A stretch of 64,000 nucleotides of DNA, from assembly GCA_029168955.1 (NCBI GenBank), contig JAPDOI010001382.1:62001-126000 (forward strand), given 5' to 3'. A program made the position numbers and the translations under genes. Positions 44,038-54,944 of this stretch are shown here, piece by piece. The DNA comes from Aplectana chamaeleonis. Lineage: Eukaryota; Nematoda; Chromadorea; Rhabditida; Cosmocercidae. The notes under the pieces are model-generated. The model saw only the letters and a list, made by a program, of their open reading frames with translations, did not search any database and had not been told where the DNA came from. Numbering within the stretch: the first letter of the stretch is position 1; every line of letters begins with the position of its first letter.

Positions 44038-44559
44038 ACATATTTTTCCCGGAGGTTCCCTTCCCTTTCTAACTTCGATTTTGCTCAACGATTTCCATTT
44101 CGGAATGATGAAACATCTAACAACGAGATTGTCGAATGAGTACAAGTCTTGAAACTTATTACCCAAAACCATAAACACACCACGGTCTCCGGAGCATTGA
44201 CAACTCGGCACGCGGGGTGTCCGAGTCAGTATGATGAGGGCAGAGGACGAAAAGAAAGGCGCTGCCAGCCGGCCCGGCACTCTCTCGGCGCGGCCAAAGT
44301 GCAAACTGTCTATCTCTGCGTCTCCGCGGGGTGGACCAATTTACAGCTTTGACTGTACACTACAGGGATTACTGCAAACCTAGTTTGAGGGGGAGCACCC
44401 AAAATCCCAGTGAAGAACGAAAGCCAGCGCTTTCGGAAATCAGAGCGTTTACATGGAGTTTCCAAGAGAACACTGGCGGATAACGATATTAAATATCTGG
44501 TATTGAGAGAAATTATCATTTTCATGGATAAATCTTGGGTGCCCCCTCAACAAGGTTTG

Positions 44560-45000
44560 CAACCAGGAAATGATGGCTAAAGTAATCGATACTTTTTTCG
44601 ATCGAATCGGTGAAAAACGTTGTAGGCTGTACTTTCTTTAATGAGGTGGTACAGAGATACTGGTCAACAAATAGGCTACTTACTGTTATAAAATTAATCG
44701 ATACAAATCGGAAAATCTGGGAGATTTTTCGTGGGTCACCACGTATTTCCAAAAAAAGTAAGCAATTCTATCAAAAAGGACCCGTTTCAGGCACAGGTGG
44801 TTTTGGACAGACAGAAACATTCCAAAAAAGGAGCAACAGTAAAACGGGATGAGCGAGGCTTCAGAAATTTACAAAATTTCTTGAGAACCAATTCATTTGT
44901 CGAAAACTTTCAATTCCCACTAGCAAACCGCTACTCTATTTCGCATGGAAGAGCCTGATGCCTCTCGATAGAAGAAACTTGTTTGGAAAGGTTCAGTTCA
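44560..45000. repeat. Diverged relative of the composite satellite element
   Basis: AAAAACGTTGTAGGCTGTAC followed by ACTTACTGTTATAAAATTAA matches one satellite monomer. CAATTCTATCAAAAAGGACC followed by GGTGGTTTTGG and AGAAACATTCCAAAAAA matches the fold-back left arm. There is no array and no TGACGTCA block between them. It is an old or ancestral-type copy. Confidence 0.55.
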
Positions 45001-45381
45001 TGTGGAGTAACTGCAATTCCTTCTGTACTTTCACCATATCACTTTTCTGGTCAGCGAAACGAGGCCGTTTATGTGGGTCTGACTTCATGTAAAAAAACAA
45101 CAGATCAAATAGTGATAAACGAAAACAAAAATACACGGCGAGCGTTATAAGTATGTTATAAACAATTTATCACAAAATATGCAAAAAAAATAAAAATATT
45201 ATAAAATAACTACTTCTTCCTCGATTTCAAAGAACGATTCTCTGCTTTTTTGATTGATTGATTTATTACGATGCTTAAGATATGAAAGCAAGAAAAAACA
45301 ATAATGAAATACATCACAAAAGAAAGCATACAAGTTTCAATGAGTAAGAACAAGCTTTCCGGAAGAGTTTGTCCAGACAAC

Positions 45382-46485
45382 TCAGGAAACTGCACCGTTA
45401 AGAAGCTTGGATTTAGCAAAGCGTTTGAACCTTGGAAACTCCATTGTCTCGGAAATCCAACTCATAAGCGCATTGTACGCTGACGCGGCCCTGATGAAAA
45501 AAGCGTGTGCGGTAGTGTAAGTTTTTGGTCTACTTATCCTTATTTTAAATCGAGGTCCTCTCGTCCTTGATCGAAAGAGCTTGAAGAATTGTGAGAAATT
45601 AATATTCACTTTGAAATTCAAAAGCTTGTGCACCATGCACACATCAAACAGCTTTCTTCTGGATTCAAGTGAAGGAAGTTTGAACCTACGATTCCTTGTC
45701 TTCGATTTGGGGATTCGACTGTACACTATCCCACCTCTCCTAATGTAAAGCTTCCGGGTAAAGTTATTCTGACATTTTTCTATACTATCGATATACTTTC
45801 TCGTGCATGGATTGAAAACTGTAGTTCCACACTCCAAAATTGGTCTGACATAAACTTTGTAGGCCATTAATAGAGTGGTGACATTGTTTGTAGAGAGGGC
45901 CTTGAATAAACGAAAGATTTGGAGATGTGCCTTACTCTGGATACTTGCAATATGTTTCGAAAAATCCAATTTGTGGTTGTATAAGAAACCAAGATCTTTA
46001 ACAGCGTCCACTGAGACAATAGCCTGATTTCCCATGAAATAGCTCATATCAACTTCCGAGCTACCCAAACGCATGTGGATGGTTTTGTGAGGTGCTAAAG
46101 GTAGCTGCCATTTCCCTGACCACTGCTGTGCAGCGGAAATCGCATCTTGGATTTTATTACAATCACTGAGGGAGCCGATTCGACGATAAAACTTCAAGTC
46201 ATCAGCATATTGCTTGCAGACTACACCAGCCTCGGAGAGAACTGTTGGCATTTCAGCTACAAAAATGTTAAACAGAACCGGGGAAAGTACCCCACCCTGG
46301 GGTACCCCGCTTTTCGCATTCCGAACGGAGGAAAGAGATGATCTGACCTTCACCTGGAATGTCCTCTGATCCAAGTACGATTCAATCCAGCTAGCCACCA
46401 GTGGGTGAAATCCTAGTTTTTTGATTTTATACATCAATTTGCGATGACTGACCCTAGACCCTCGAAAGCTTTCGCAAAGTCCAAG
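45382..46485 (-). pseudogene. CR1-like LINE RT, C-terminal part
   Basis: After the hairpin insertion the reading resumes YLDFAKAFEGLG (motif A, with a shift). Then the long frame MMYKIKKLGFHPLVASWIES, AKSGVPQGGVLSPVLFNIFV (residues 41-60) and QYADDLKFYRR (YADD 77-80, intact) follows. Next are VKDLGFLYNHKLDFSKHIAS, YVRPILECGTTVFNPCTR, CQNNFTRKLYIRRGG and an end at KLLNGAVS. At 351 codons this is the best preserved LINE frame in the window, but it lacks its upstream parts in frame. Confidence 0.85.
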
Positions 46486-46487
46486 TA

Positions 46488-47961
46488 CCCTCTACTTCCC
46501 CACACCTCGCACTAAGTTTGGCTGCAGTTTGAGATGCGATCAGCGTGTGCGCTGCGGCTCGAAGAACAGTTCGTGGTATGGGTGGCCGTTGGTGGGGTGC
46601 CAGCCAGGTGGCCATCAATCGATGCAACACGAATTTTCGCCGTCGCGATCACCTGTTTTGCCTCGGTGGAGAGCATTTTTTCTGCTTTCTTTCTTTTGCT
46701 CTCGACAACTCATCTGATTTCAATGTTCTCTACCGCTATGCTCGACCTCGGCTTACAGCTAGAATGAGTTTTTTTCTATTGTTATTGTTCTCGGAGTAAT
46801 TAATTAATTGTTCATTTATTTTCAATTTTTCAGATATTTATTTTGTTTTTTTTTCAATATCCATTTATTTACTATTTTATTTATTTAGGAATCAATATTT
46901 TTGTTTCCTCACGCATTTATTTGATCACTCAAATCGAATAATTTTCATTTGCTCGTTTATTTGTTTTCTAATGCAGTCGTTTAAGTGTATCCATTTTATT
47001 ATTCCGTTTGATGTTACTTTATTCATCGATTACTAAAAAGCATCTCCTATACTACAAAGAATTTGATAGGTAATGTTCGAAGATTGCATATAGCACCACT
47101 TTTTCCTATTGTATTTTCTTGACGTTTCAGTAATTATGCCAGTGACGGTGCATGAACCCCCTGCTATATCCTTGTGAATGGTGATGAATTGGTTGGAATT
47201 CTTCCCCACGCAAGGTAGATAATGAAAAGAATAATACTCGAATTTGGTAGAATGGAAACGAGAAATCTTATTTAGAATCGTTGGTCCTTATTTGTTAGCC
47301 ATTCGGAGTAATTTATCGTTTTCTGGTCATTAGCATAATTACTGAAAAGTCAAGAAGGTACAAACAATATGGGAAAACTGGTGCTATATGTAATCTTCGG
47401 AGAATACCTATAAAATTCCTCGTAATATATGAGATACTATTTACTTATAAATGATTATAGTAACATCAAACGGAATAATAAAATGGATACACTTAGATGA
47501 CTGAATTAGTAAACAAATAAACGAGCAAATGAAAATAATTAGATTTGAATGACCAAATAAATGTGCGAGAAAACAAAAATAATGTATAGAAAAAGACAAA
47601 GTAAATGACGGAAAAAGCGAAACTAAATGACCAAAAAATTAATTAATTACTCCGAGAACAATAACAATAGAAAAAAAAACTCATCCTAGCTGTATAACCG
47701 AGGTCGAGCATAGCGGCAGAGAATATTGAAATCAGATGAGTTATCGAGAGCAAAAGAAAGAAAGCAGAAAAAATGCTAGCCACCGAGGCAAAACAGGTGA
47801 TTGCGACGGCGAAAATTCGTGTTGCATCGATTGATGGCCACCTGGCTGGCACCCCACCAAAGGCCACCCATACCACGAATTGTTCTTCGAGCCGCAGCGC
47901 ACACGCGGATCGCATCTTGAACTGCAGCCAAACTTAGTGCGAGGTGTGGGGAAGTAGAGGG
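46488..47961. mobile_element. 1474-bp near-complete hairpin MITE with TA duplication
   Basis: TA at 46486-46487 and 47962-47963 flank inverted ends CCCTCTACTTCCCCACACCT. Inverted homology continues almost to the middle: arms of about 650 bases (to about 47145, and from about 47325) with a centre of about 180 bases. Removing it and one TA joins VIY to LDFAKAF of the LINE, proving the insertion. Frames on both strands (46529-46799 and 47643-47976) are mirror images of the arms. Tc1/mariner-type mobilisation is inferred from TA. Confidence 0.85.
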
Positions 47962-47963
47962 TA

Positions 47964-48768
47964 TATCACATCGCATGTACCTTTATCATCAAGAATATGT
48001 GACCATTGGTTGACGCACTCCAGTAAGTTTGTCTCCACAGACCTTCCACTTACAAAACCGTGCTGTGCAGGTGGTATTATACCGTTACCTTGTAAGTGCG
48101 GGACAATGTGAGTTTTCAGTATTTTTTCGAAAAGCCTGCAAAACAGCGATGTGATACTCACTGGTCTATAATTTTCCGGATCATTATAAGGTTGCTTCTT
48201 CAAAATCGGAGTAACAAAAGAATGACGCCAGAGCGACGGGACTTCACTGAACATCATGGATTGGTTATAAATGTATGCCAATGGATCAGCAACCACATGT
48301 GCAACTTCTTTAATGAACGCAAAAGGTATGTATTTGATCTGGGGTAACCGAAGAGGACCGACGCCACTTCAACAAAACTAGAAGTACCTCTTGACCGTGA
48401 AACCATGGGAATGTGGCCATTGGTGAGCCCAAAATTGGATGAAAGTCGGGAAGATTACCATCATCTTCAACAAACACGCTTTCGAACTGGTCAGCTAGCA
48501 CTTCAGCCTTATCCGAATCCGTAACCGCAATTTTATCATTTTGCTTCAAACTTCCTATACCTTTTTCACCCGAGTCCGAAAGTTTAAACTTCATATATTT
48601 GAAGAAGTTGTTTTGATCCCTCGATTCAACTATCCTTTTTTCAATATTTTTGTTGTATTTCGTTAATTCCTTATGAAAAGTGGCAGAAAATTCTTTAAAT
48701 CCATTCCAGTACCCACTTTGTTTTGCGTACTCATAAAGGCAATCACGATGTTCTAGCATTTTGACCAA
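47964..48768 (-). pseudogene. CR1-like LINE linker and RT N-terminal part
   Basis: The blocks are QSGYWNGFKEFSATFHKELT, ESRDQNNFFKYMKFKLSDSG, VLADQFESVFVEDDG, then after a shift FVTPILKKQPYNDPENYRPV and SITSLFCRLFEKILKTHIVP, QHGFVSGRSVETNLLECVNQ and GTCDVIY. The latter are RT fingers motifs leading to motif A, where the hairpin element interrupts. At least one frameshift is seen near 48310. Confidence 0.85.
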
Positions 48769-48801
48769 GTGAGGAGGGAGAGTCCCAATCTCAGCTCGTA
48801 C

Positions 48802-49783
48802 TTAAGTCCAGGGGATAAACAGGTCCAGTGTGTGGTGCAATATATCTATAAACATTTCGTACTTGTCATTTACGGACGTGAGCGTCTCGAAAGAGTCTAT
48901 CCAACGAATATTTGAAAGGTAAGTGCACACCTGGCTAAAATTACACTTGCCAGAGGACCGGCGATAAACTGACGAATTATTAGGCGATACACCATTGATA
49001 TGAAAAACTATACTATTATGATCACTTGTGCCCACTGGCTCCTGGATTGAGACGTTGCTACATGAATCAGAACTACTAGCTATCAAAAGATCGAGAATAG
49101 CACTGTTTCTTGTCGGTTCAGTGACTAGTTGTACCATTTCATGATTTTGCAGCATGTTCACGAGTGATTCGCCAATGGCTGAGCTAGTTTTCAGAGTTAC
49201 CCAACAAATTTCCGGAAGGTTAAATTCACTCACTATCACAGTGGGACTTTCATTGATTATTAAATCGCTAATGACCTTGATATATGTTATATGTTATATG
49301 TTTATTACATTCACATAAGGCAAAAGTGCGACAAAAATAATAACAAATAAAAAGCACACACACAGTAAGAAAACACACATACAAAAAATGAAAACGACGA
49401 ATAAAGCTGATTTGAGTTCACTGTGGAGCAAGAAGGTGTTCTATAAACAACCACAATTCGGAAGGAGTCCCCATTACCGAAAATATCCAGAGCAAGTATC
49501 TCATACCCTTCACTAACAGACTCACAGAAAACCGTGGAATGTGAAAGAGTTCCCTAAAATCAAAATAACCCCTCCACCACATACTTTGTGCCTATCACAT
49601 CGAATAACATCATATTCCTTAATCCAGTTGCTGAACAGTGCAGAGGTACTATGACTTTGTTTGAGCCGAGATTCCGAGAAAGCATAAATATCGTAACAAG
49701 AACCACGTATACGGTCGACATAACACGAGTTCTTGACCAGCGATCTTAGATTGGCGTAGAAACAAGTGATATAATCATGCCTC
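48802..49783 (-). pseudogene. CR1-like LINE endonuclease, interrupted
   Basis: The upstream block reads YANLRSLVKNSCYVDRIRGS, DIYAFSESRLKQSHST (QET/TETxL-like position is SES) and DVIRCDRHKVCGGGVILIL. A shift follows, then FRIVVVYRTPSCS. After a small insertion at 49292-49415 comes VISDLIINESPTVIVSEFNL (the GDFN position is SEFN), then LLIASSSDSCSNVSIQEPVG and TSDHNSIVFHI (SDH motif intact). APE-type endonuclease. The changed Asp at SEFN would harm catalysis. Confidence 0.8.
49292..49415 (-). mobile_element. Small insertion with AATAAA and tandem tail
   Basis: On the minus strand it ends AATAAACATATAACATATAAC, a polyadenylation-like signal followed by a 7-base tandem tail. It sits between adjoining endonuclease blocks. 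Probably a 3' fragment of another retroelement. Confidence 0.5.
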
Positions 49784-50870
49784 ACAAGGAAACCACAATA
49801 AGTCATAGTGACCATTCCAAATGGAATGTACTTTTCTAGAACCATTTTTAGACGAAAAGTCCGAATATGCCCATCGCAGCTGCCTAGACCCACTCTGAAA
49901 AAAGTTATGAGCGTTTTTTCTGTGATTTTCGTACCTATTGTACCCTCCGAAAAGCGCATTATTTTTACGCAATTCCGAAAACCGACCTGATAATCGTGTT
50001 CAGCGCCCAAAACTACCCCACTAAGCGAAGTTTGGGTGAAGGAACATTTTATAAACTTTGCGCAGACTAACAGCGTTTTGGACTTGTACGGATTTTCGGT
50101 TGGGCGTTTATTTTCGCCAATTAGAGGGCTCTCGAAGCGTTTTAGAAAAATATTCCAGATTCGACTAAAAATTCGTTCTGGGGGGTTATTTGAGGTGCTG
50201 ATCACGAATCTGAGGTTCATTTGTCGTTTTTCCGAAGTTTTACTATATATTTGTTTGAAGCTTCCCACTGGCAGAGAAAATTGACGACAAAATCAACTTT
50301 TGACGATTTCCGGAATGTGACGACAGATGTAGCTCAAATCGTTTCTATGGGGGTTATCTAGAGTTCTGAACACGAATCTGATGTCAGTTTATCGATTTTT
50401 GTCAGCTTACGGTAGATTACGGTGGGTATACGGTAGTTTGGTCGAAGTCTCAGATTTGTCTCAAAATTTCTATGTGGGGGTTGTTTGGGGTGCTGAATAC
50501 GAATTCGATATCCATTTGTCGATTATCGGAATATCGAGGTAGGTTCTGCCCTTTAAATGGCATGTTACCTACCGTAACCTACAGTAAACCCCAAAATTTT
50601 CAGAAGCGAGCCCCAGATTCGTGTTCAACACCCCAGATTACCCCTAATTACATGTTTTTAGCAAAATCCAAAAAAAAATTTACAAACACCCTAAAAATTC
50701 CATGGGGGGTACCCTTACCTTGCCGCGAGGCCTTAAAAAACGCTCATAACTTTTTTCAGAGTGGGTCTAGGCAGCTGCGATAGGCATATTCGGACTTTTC
50801 GTTCAAAAATGGTTCTAGAAAAGTACTTTTCATTTGAAATGGTCACTATGACTTATTGTGGTTCCCTTGT
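49784..50870. mobile_element. 1.09-kb long-inverted-repeat element with CTACCGTA-type motifs
   Basis: The ends ACAAGGAAACCACAATAAGT and, inverted, ACAAGGGAACCACAATAAGT continue through GTCATAGTGACCATT, CCGAATATGCC and GCAGCTGCCTAGACCCACTC. The interior matches 12743-13647 (GTTCAGCGCCCAAAACTACC, CGAAGTTTGGGTGAAGG, ACGGTAGATTACGGTGGGTA). It inserted in the 5' part of the CR1-like LINE. The frame at 49522-50268 joins LINE and element by chance. Confidence 0.8.
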
Positions 50871-51119
50871 CAGAGGAGTAAGAGAAGTCAAGATATGCAT
50901 TGATGCCGGTGAATGAGCCGATGGGAAATCACAAAGCGCCTATGAAGACCGCTGATCCGCACCTAGATCAAAGGAATGGAGGATTGGGTATGGCCCTTTT
51001 CCTCTTGTGGTAGTCCGAAATGCACGTAAGCAGTTTGTACGCCGTGGAGAAGAGACCCATAAATAACAGGAAACAATGCCTGAAAAAGATCAGTTACAGA
51101 TAGCTCATAAAGGATAGTT

Positions 51120-51410
51120 TCGCTCAACAGGATCACGAATGTTCGAAACTTTTTGAAAAATTCGAAATCGAAAAATGAAGATTCCCGTCTCGAGAACAAT
51201 TTTTTTGAGCAGATGGGCCGTTTGGAGTGCGAACAATTGTCGTAAATTTTTCGGTAACGATTTTCCGAACAAAAAAAAAACGAAAAAACGAACAATTAAA
51301 AAAAGTGTATTTCTCCAACGTAGCAAAGTGAAGCGAATCATTTTCAGAAATTTCTGACAGAAAGAATTTTTTTTTCGTTTTCGTTTTCGAAAATTCTTCG
51401 CACACCCCTG
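51120..51410 (-). mobile_element. hAT-like word-repeat element, CGAAAA type
   Basis: On the minus strand it starts CAGGGGTGTGCGAAGAATTT, followed by TTTTCGAAAACGAAAACG words, a GGCC at about 51212-51215, and AAAATTCGAAA words on the far side. A decayed opposite terminus may be CAGGATCACGAATGTTCG (51128). Overlapping frames on both strands are not supported as genes. Confidence 0.5.
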
Positions 51411-51596
51411 AACAGGGTGAAAAGCTTACGCAAGTGACTAAGCTCGGCGTACTGGAAGCAACAGCTGACACTATGGAAATCACAGCACATAGCGCGAATG
51501 TCATAGTGATTGTGCTAACAATGAATAATGTAGCGGGAACGAACCTGAAAAAAAGATCGCATGAAGTTTTAGGAATTATCGTTTTCTGTGGGTATG

Positions 51597-51757
51597 TGCA
51601 CAGTCGGCACGGGTAGCAGTGGAACTTTGCGTTACTTATTGTGCGTTGGTACAAACTGTGTGCATGCATGTTAATGTAACATATGCGCACCAAGTCTGCG
51701 CCAACACAGAAGAAGGAACGCAAAGTAACGGTGCAATCCGTCCCGACTGTATGTGTG
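51597..51757. repeat. Small fold-back, about 70-bp arms
   Basis: CAGTCGGCACGGGTAGCAGT at the left pairs with the inverted right end (CAGTCGGGACGGATTGCACC). Both share AACTTTGCGTTAC-like sequence. No coding. Confidence 0.6.
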
Positions 51758-52224
51758 AGCGGGTATATGCATGAGTGTGTATGCGCACGTAACAGGGCAC
51801 TGCACGAGGTGTAGTGCGGTCAGTTCTGCTCAGACCCCCCCCTAAAGTGCGAACATTGCTCACACCCTCTCCCAGGAGTGTGAGTAGGTCAACTTTTCCC
51901 TCTCTCCCACCTAAAGCTCATTTGTCAAACAAGTTATCCAGCAGGTTTGCCTCTAGTCTTTTATTGCAGCAAAATTAATCTTGTCGCATGTAAATGGTAT
52001 GAACCAAATCCCGAAATGGTTTGAAAACTACAAGAATTGATAGCTCGGAGTTTAAGCCAAAGCTCAAAGCTTCAAATTAGATTCAAAGAGATCCCGCCGG
52101 AAGTTCTTATTTTTGCAAAGCACTGATCGTGAGAGCGAGATATTTGAGTCGAGTGCGGCTATTTACGCTGTGCACAAACGTTCACCGTCTAAGATGGATG
52201 CTACATTCATACACATACGCTTAC

Positions 52225-52430
52225 GGGTTCGGCGCTGGTCTGGGTCCCCACAGGGGGTTCTGCTACATACATACATATACGCACACAGAGTTCGGCGTGA
52301 GATGTGATGTATCACAGAGGGAGATGGGCCGGATCTGTCGACCTCCGATGGTAGGGGCGGATCTTCGACCAACCAAAAACCAAAATGAGCTCTTATTAGA
52401 GCGGGGGAGGGGATTCGAAAGCCATCTTCA
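52225..52430 (-). repeat. Dispersed repeat, copy a
   Basis: It contains the complement of AACCCCCTGTGGGGACCCAG, GCGTATGTGTATG and TGTGATACATCACACCTCAC-like sequence, then a stretch matching TTGGCTCTCAAATCCCTCC. All of these occur in opposite orientation at 57735-57905, and the first two also near 58075-58125 and 59245-59300. Confidence 0.65.
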
Positions 52431-52454
52431 GCATGAAATTGACGGAAAACTGCG

Positions 52455-54425
52455 ACTACCATATGAGATCACGATAAAAGGTTGAAATAATACTGGAGAT
52501 TAAACTTAGAGGGCGAAATGAGACAGGAGATCAAAAAGAAACTGAAGAGTGAACGATACAACTGCGCAATAGAAATGAGGCACGATATGAAATGTAGACG
52601 TGAAAACGAGGCAGGAACTCCTAAGAAGAGGTAACAAATCACTGGTGGAGAAATCAGGGAAGACAGCAGACAACAGTAGCATGAACATCGTCAATGATTC
52701 TGACATGGAGGCGTAGTCGTGGCCAGTTAAAGTGTGTCGCCAAACCGCTCCTGGATATAAGAACGTAAAAGCCAACCGCACAGTGTTCGACACGGCGCGG
52801 CCGCGTCGTGACTTCGCATTGGATAGCCGTTTCCAATAGCGATTCCTTGTCTTCGCTGCTCGCCTTGCGACCGTTTTACGTAACCCTGCAGTTGCTACGA
52901 GTCCCGGTGTTTTCCGCAGTTAATCAAGCCTTTCCGGAGGCATAAGAAACCACAATCCAAGTGCCCGCAGTCAATATTCGCGTATTTAAATTTTCATTAC
53001 AATCCTGGACTTCGACATTTTTACAAGCACCGCTACTAGTTCACTGCCCTACGGTTCAAGCTGCGTCCTTAAAATTTTGGGTACGTTTTCGCATGCGGAC
53101 AGCCATATTGCAAATGTAGTTTTCGTTCCCGAAACTGCACTTATGTGACCTCAGGGCATAAAAAATCATACGATTCAGGCGATATCGAAACTTGGAAATT
53201 GCCTAACAAGTTAATTTTGTGAAGGATATGCAAGAGATATCACAGTGAGCAACGCTCTCCTATATCAGTCGACTATCCCTCGTTTCAGAGCTTTACAAAA
53301 TTTTGAGCTTTGCCGGGAACGATCCTGTGAATCATTAATCGCCTGAAAATGCATCTTAGATTACAAATTTCCACAACATCAGAGTAATTCCGTTGACAGT
53401 ATAGTACGCTTGTAATGACCTCGATGACGGCGAATACTCAACACCACTGCTGCCAACATATACAGGAGCGCTTTGGCGACACACTTTGACCAAAATCACT
53501 GGATGCCCAAGATCCCCACCTGTATCCCACCCACATCAAGAATGTGCACTACTTCCTGTGAAGCAGCATTGCCAACGCTGACACAACAGTTCCATATCGG
53601 CATAGTCAGGAATGCCACACAACCCAATTATCCCCTTATATCATCCAACCCTCCCCCATTCCCGTAACATCCGTGCACCGTTGTACGCCGCTATCTCTGT
53701 CACTGATCGTCAAAAGTGGGCTACCTCAGAGGTGAACCGGAAGAGACTGCTGCAGATGGAGCACACCAGATTCGTCAATAAATACCTCTCCTGTGCCCCT
53801 CCGAATTCCATACTCAACGATGTACCACCCTAGGTCGATGATAGCGAAAAAAGACCTACCAGGACGCTCCCGAGGCGCTTTGGCGGGTCTGAGCTGTGGT
53901 TATTCCTCGTTCCTCAAGGCCTATGTCCATAGGAACGATCCGACGGTCCCTAACGAATGTCCTTACTGCTACGGCACAGGGCATGATTTATTTCATTTAT
54001 TTTTATACCCAGCCCGACCAACTTCTCTGACAGCTCTGGATATGTGGAAAAAGCAGTTTCATGTGGCCACCTTCCTACGCCTATGAGAAGAAGCTTCGTT
54101 GTGGCCGATAAGAAGAAGAAGGCGATACCCTTAATCTGTCCACGACTCCGTCTCCATGTCAGAGTCATTACAATGGTCGTGTTGCTGTCGTCAATGGTCT
54201 TGCATACTTTCCCCACCAGTAAAGTGTCACTTATTCTCGTGAGTTCTTGCCTCATTTTTACGTCTCCATCCGATATCCTGCCTCATTTGCACTGCGCAGT
54301 CAATTCGTTCCCTCTTCAGTTTTTTGATCTCCTGTCTCATATTTTGCACTCTCAGTATGATGTACAGACTCATTTTGCCCTCACAGTTTATCTTCAGTTT
54401 CATTTTGACCTCTTATCGTGATCTC
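52455..54425. mobile_element. 2-kb element with about 250-bp inverted repeats, containing a LINE 3' end
   Basis: Left arm 52455-52745 and right arm 54135-54425 are inverted complements sharing ATCGTGATCTCAT, AAAGAAACTGAAGAG-like and TGACATGGAGRCG words. Minus frame 52506-52793 and plus frame 54044-54421 are its mirrored shadows. The interior holds a LINE 3' fragment ending just before the right arm. Whether the LINE inserted in the element or was captured is unknown. Confidence 0.65.
53500..54115 (+). pseudogene. PHD/ingi-like LINE, 3'-terminal fragment
   Basis: The first frame gives RQKWATSEVNRKRLLQMEHT and RFVNKYLSCAPPNSILNDVP. A shift follows, then SRGALAGLSCGYSSFLKAYV, CPYCYGTGHDLFHLFLYP and DMWKKQFHVATFLRL. 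It aligns with the C-terminal CCHC regions at 7894-8374 and 36149-36739. In the zinc motif the final Cys is replaced (HLFLYP). It ends with AAGAAGAAGAAGG. A separate, diverged subfamily. Confidence 0.75.
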
Positions 54426-54539
54426 ATTTTGTCGTCTCAATTTGATGTCAATTTTTATGCCAATGGTGCTTACCCTTACTTTGACTTATTCGGTTGGCTT
54501 TCGCCTGACGCGGTCATTCCGCATCTTCACCGAGGTGTG

Positions 54540-54944
54540 CCGTCCTAGTAGTCAGCCGTGTCCATTTTTCACGGTCTTCAGCCACAATTTGAACACATTC
54601 CATTCAGCTGTCACTATTCCATTTCCTGCGAAACGAAACATCGCGCCTGAACTGTCTTCCGATGCCGAATGACTTCAAATCCTCTTTAACCACATCCGTC
54701 CAGAACTTTCGCCTACGCCTAGGTGGCCGTTTCCAGACAGGATTTGGAAGCATTCTTAAAGCGTGTTGTACAAGACGATCCGACGTTCTTCTTAGTAAAT
54801 GCCCGAGCAGTCGAAGTCGACTTTCCAATGCTGCTTGAGATGGCGTTTGGAGATGCTGGCACCTCCCTCGATTTCCTTGTAAAGATCTTCGTTATGGCAC
54901 ACACGCGGCCAGAAATATCCAAGCGAACGCCTAAAAAGCTTCCT
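54540..54944 (-). pseudogene. RTE C-terminal region
   Basis: The blocks are FWPRVCHNEDLYKEIEG, then RLLGHLLRRTSDRLVQHALR, MLPNPVWKRPPRRRRKFWTD and VVKEDLKSFGIGRQFRRDVS. After a stop MECVQIVAEDREKWTRL and RTAHLGEDAE follow. The block is basic and typical of nematode RTE C-termini; its function is not established. Confidence 0.85.

Larger units (their letters stand above)
45245..49783 (-). mobile_element. Long CR1-like LINE split by insertions
   Basis: Minus-strand blocks give the endonuclease (49770-49420 and 49290-48802), the linker and RT start (48768-47964), then, after a 1474-bp insertion, the rest of the RT and C-terminus (46485-45382). The 3' end carries AATCAATCAATCAAAAAA (about 45247-45268), a simple tandem tail. 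Its 5' side is cut by the inverted-repeat element at 49784-50870. Related to the LINE at 18.66-22.66 kb. Confidence 0.85.

Noticed and set aside
46529..47976. Mirrored frames on the two strands suggesting duplicated genes
   Set aside because: They are the two arms of one 1.47-kb hairpin MITE.
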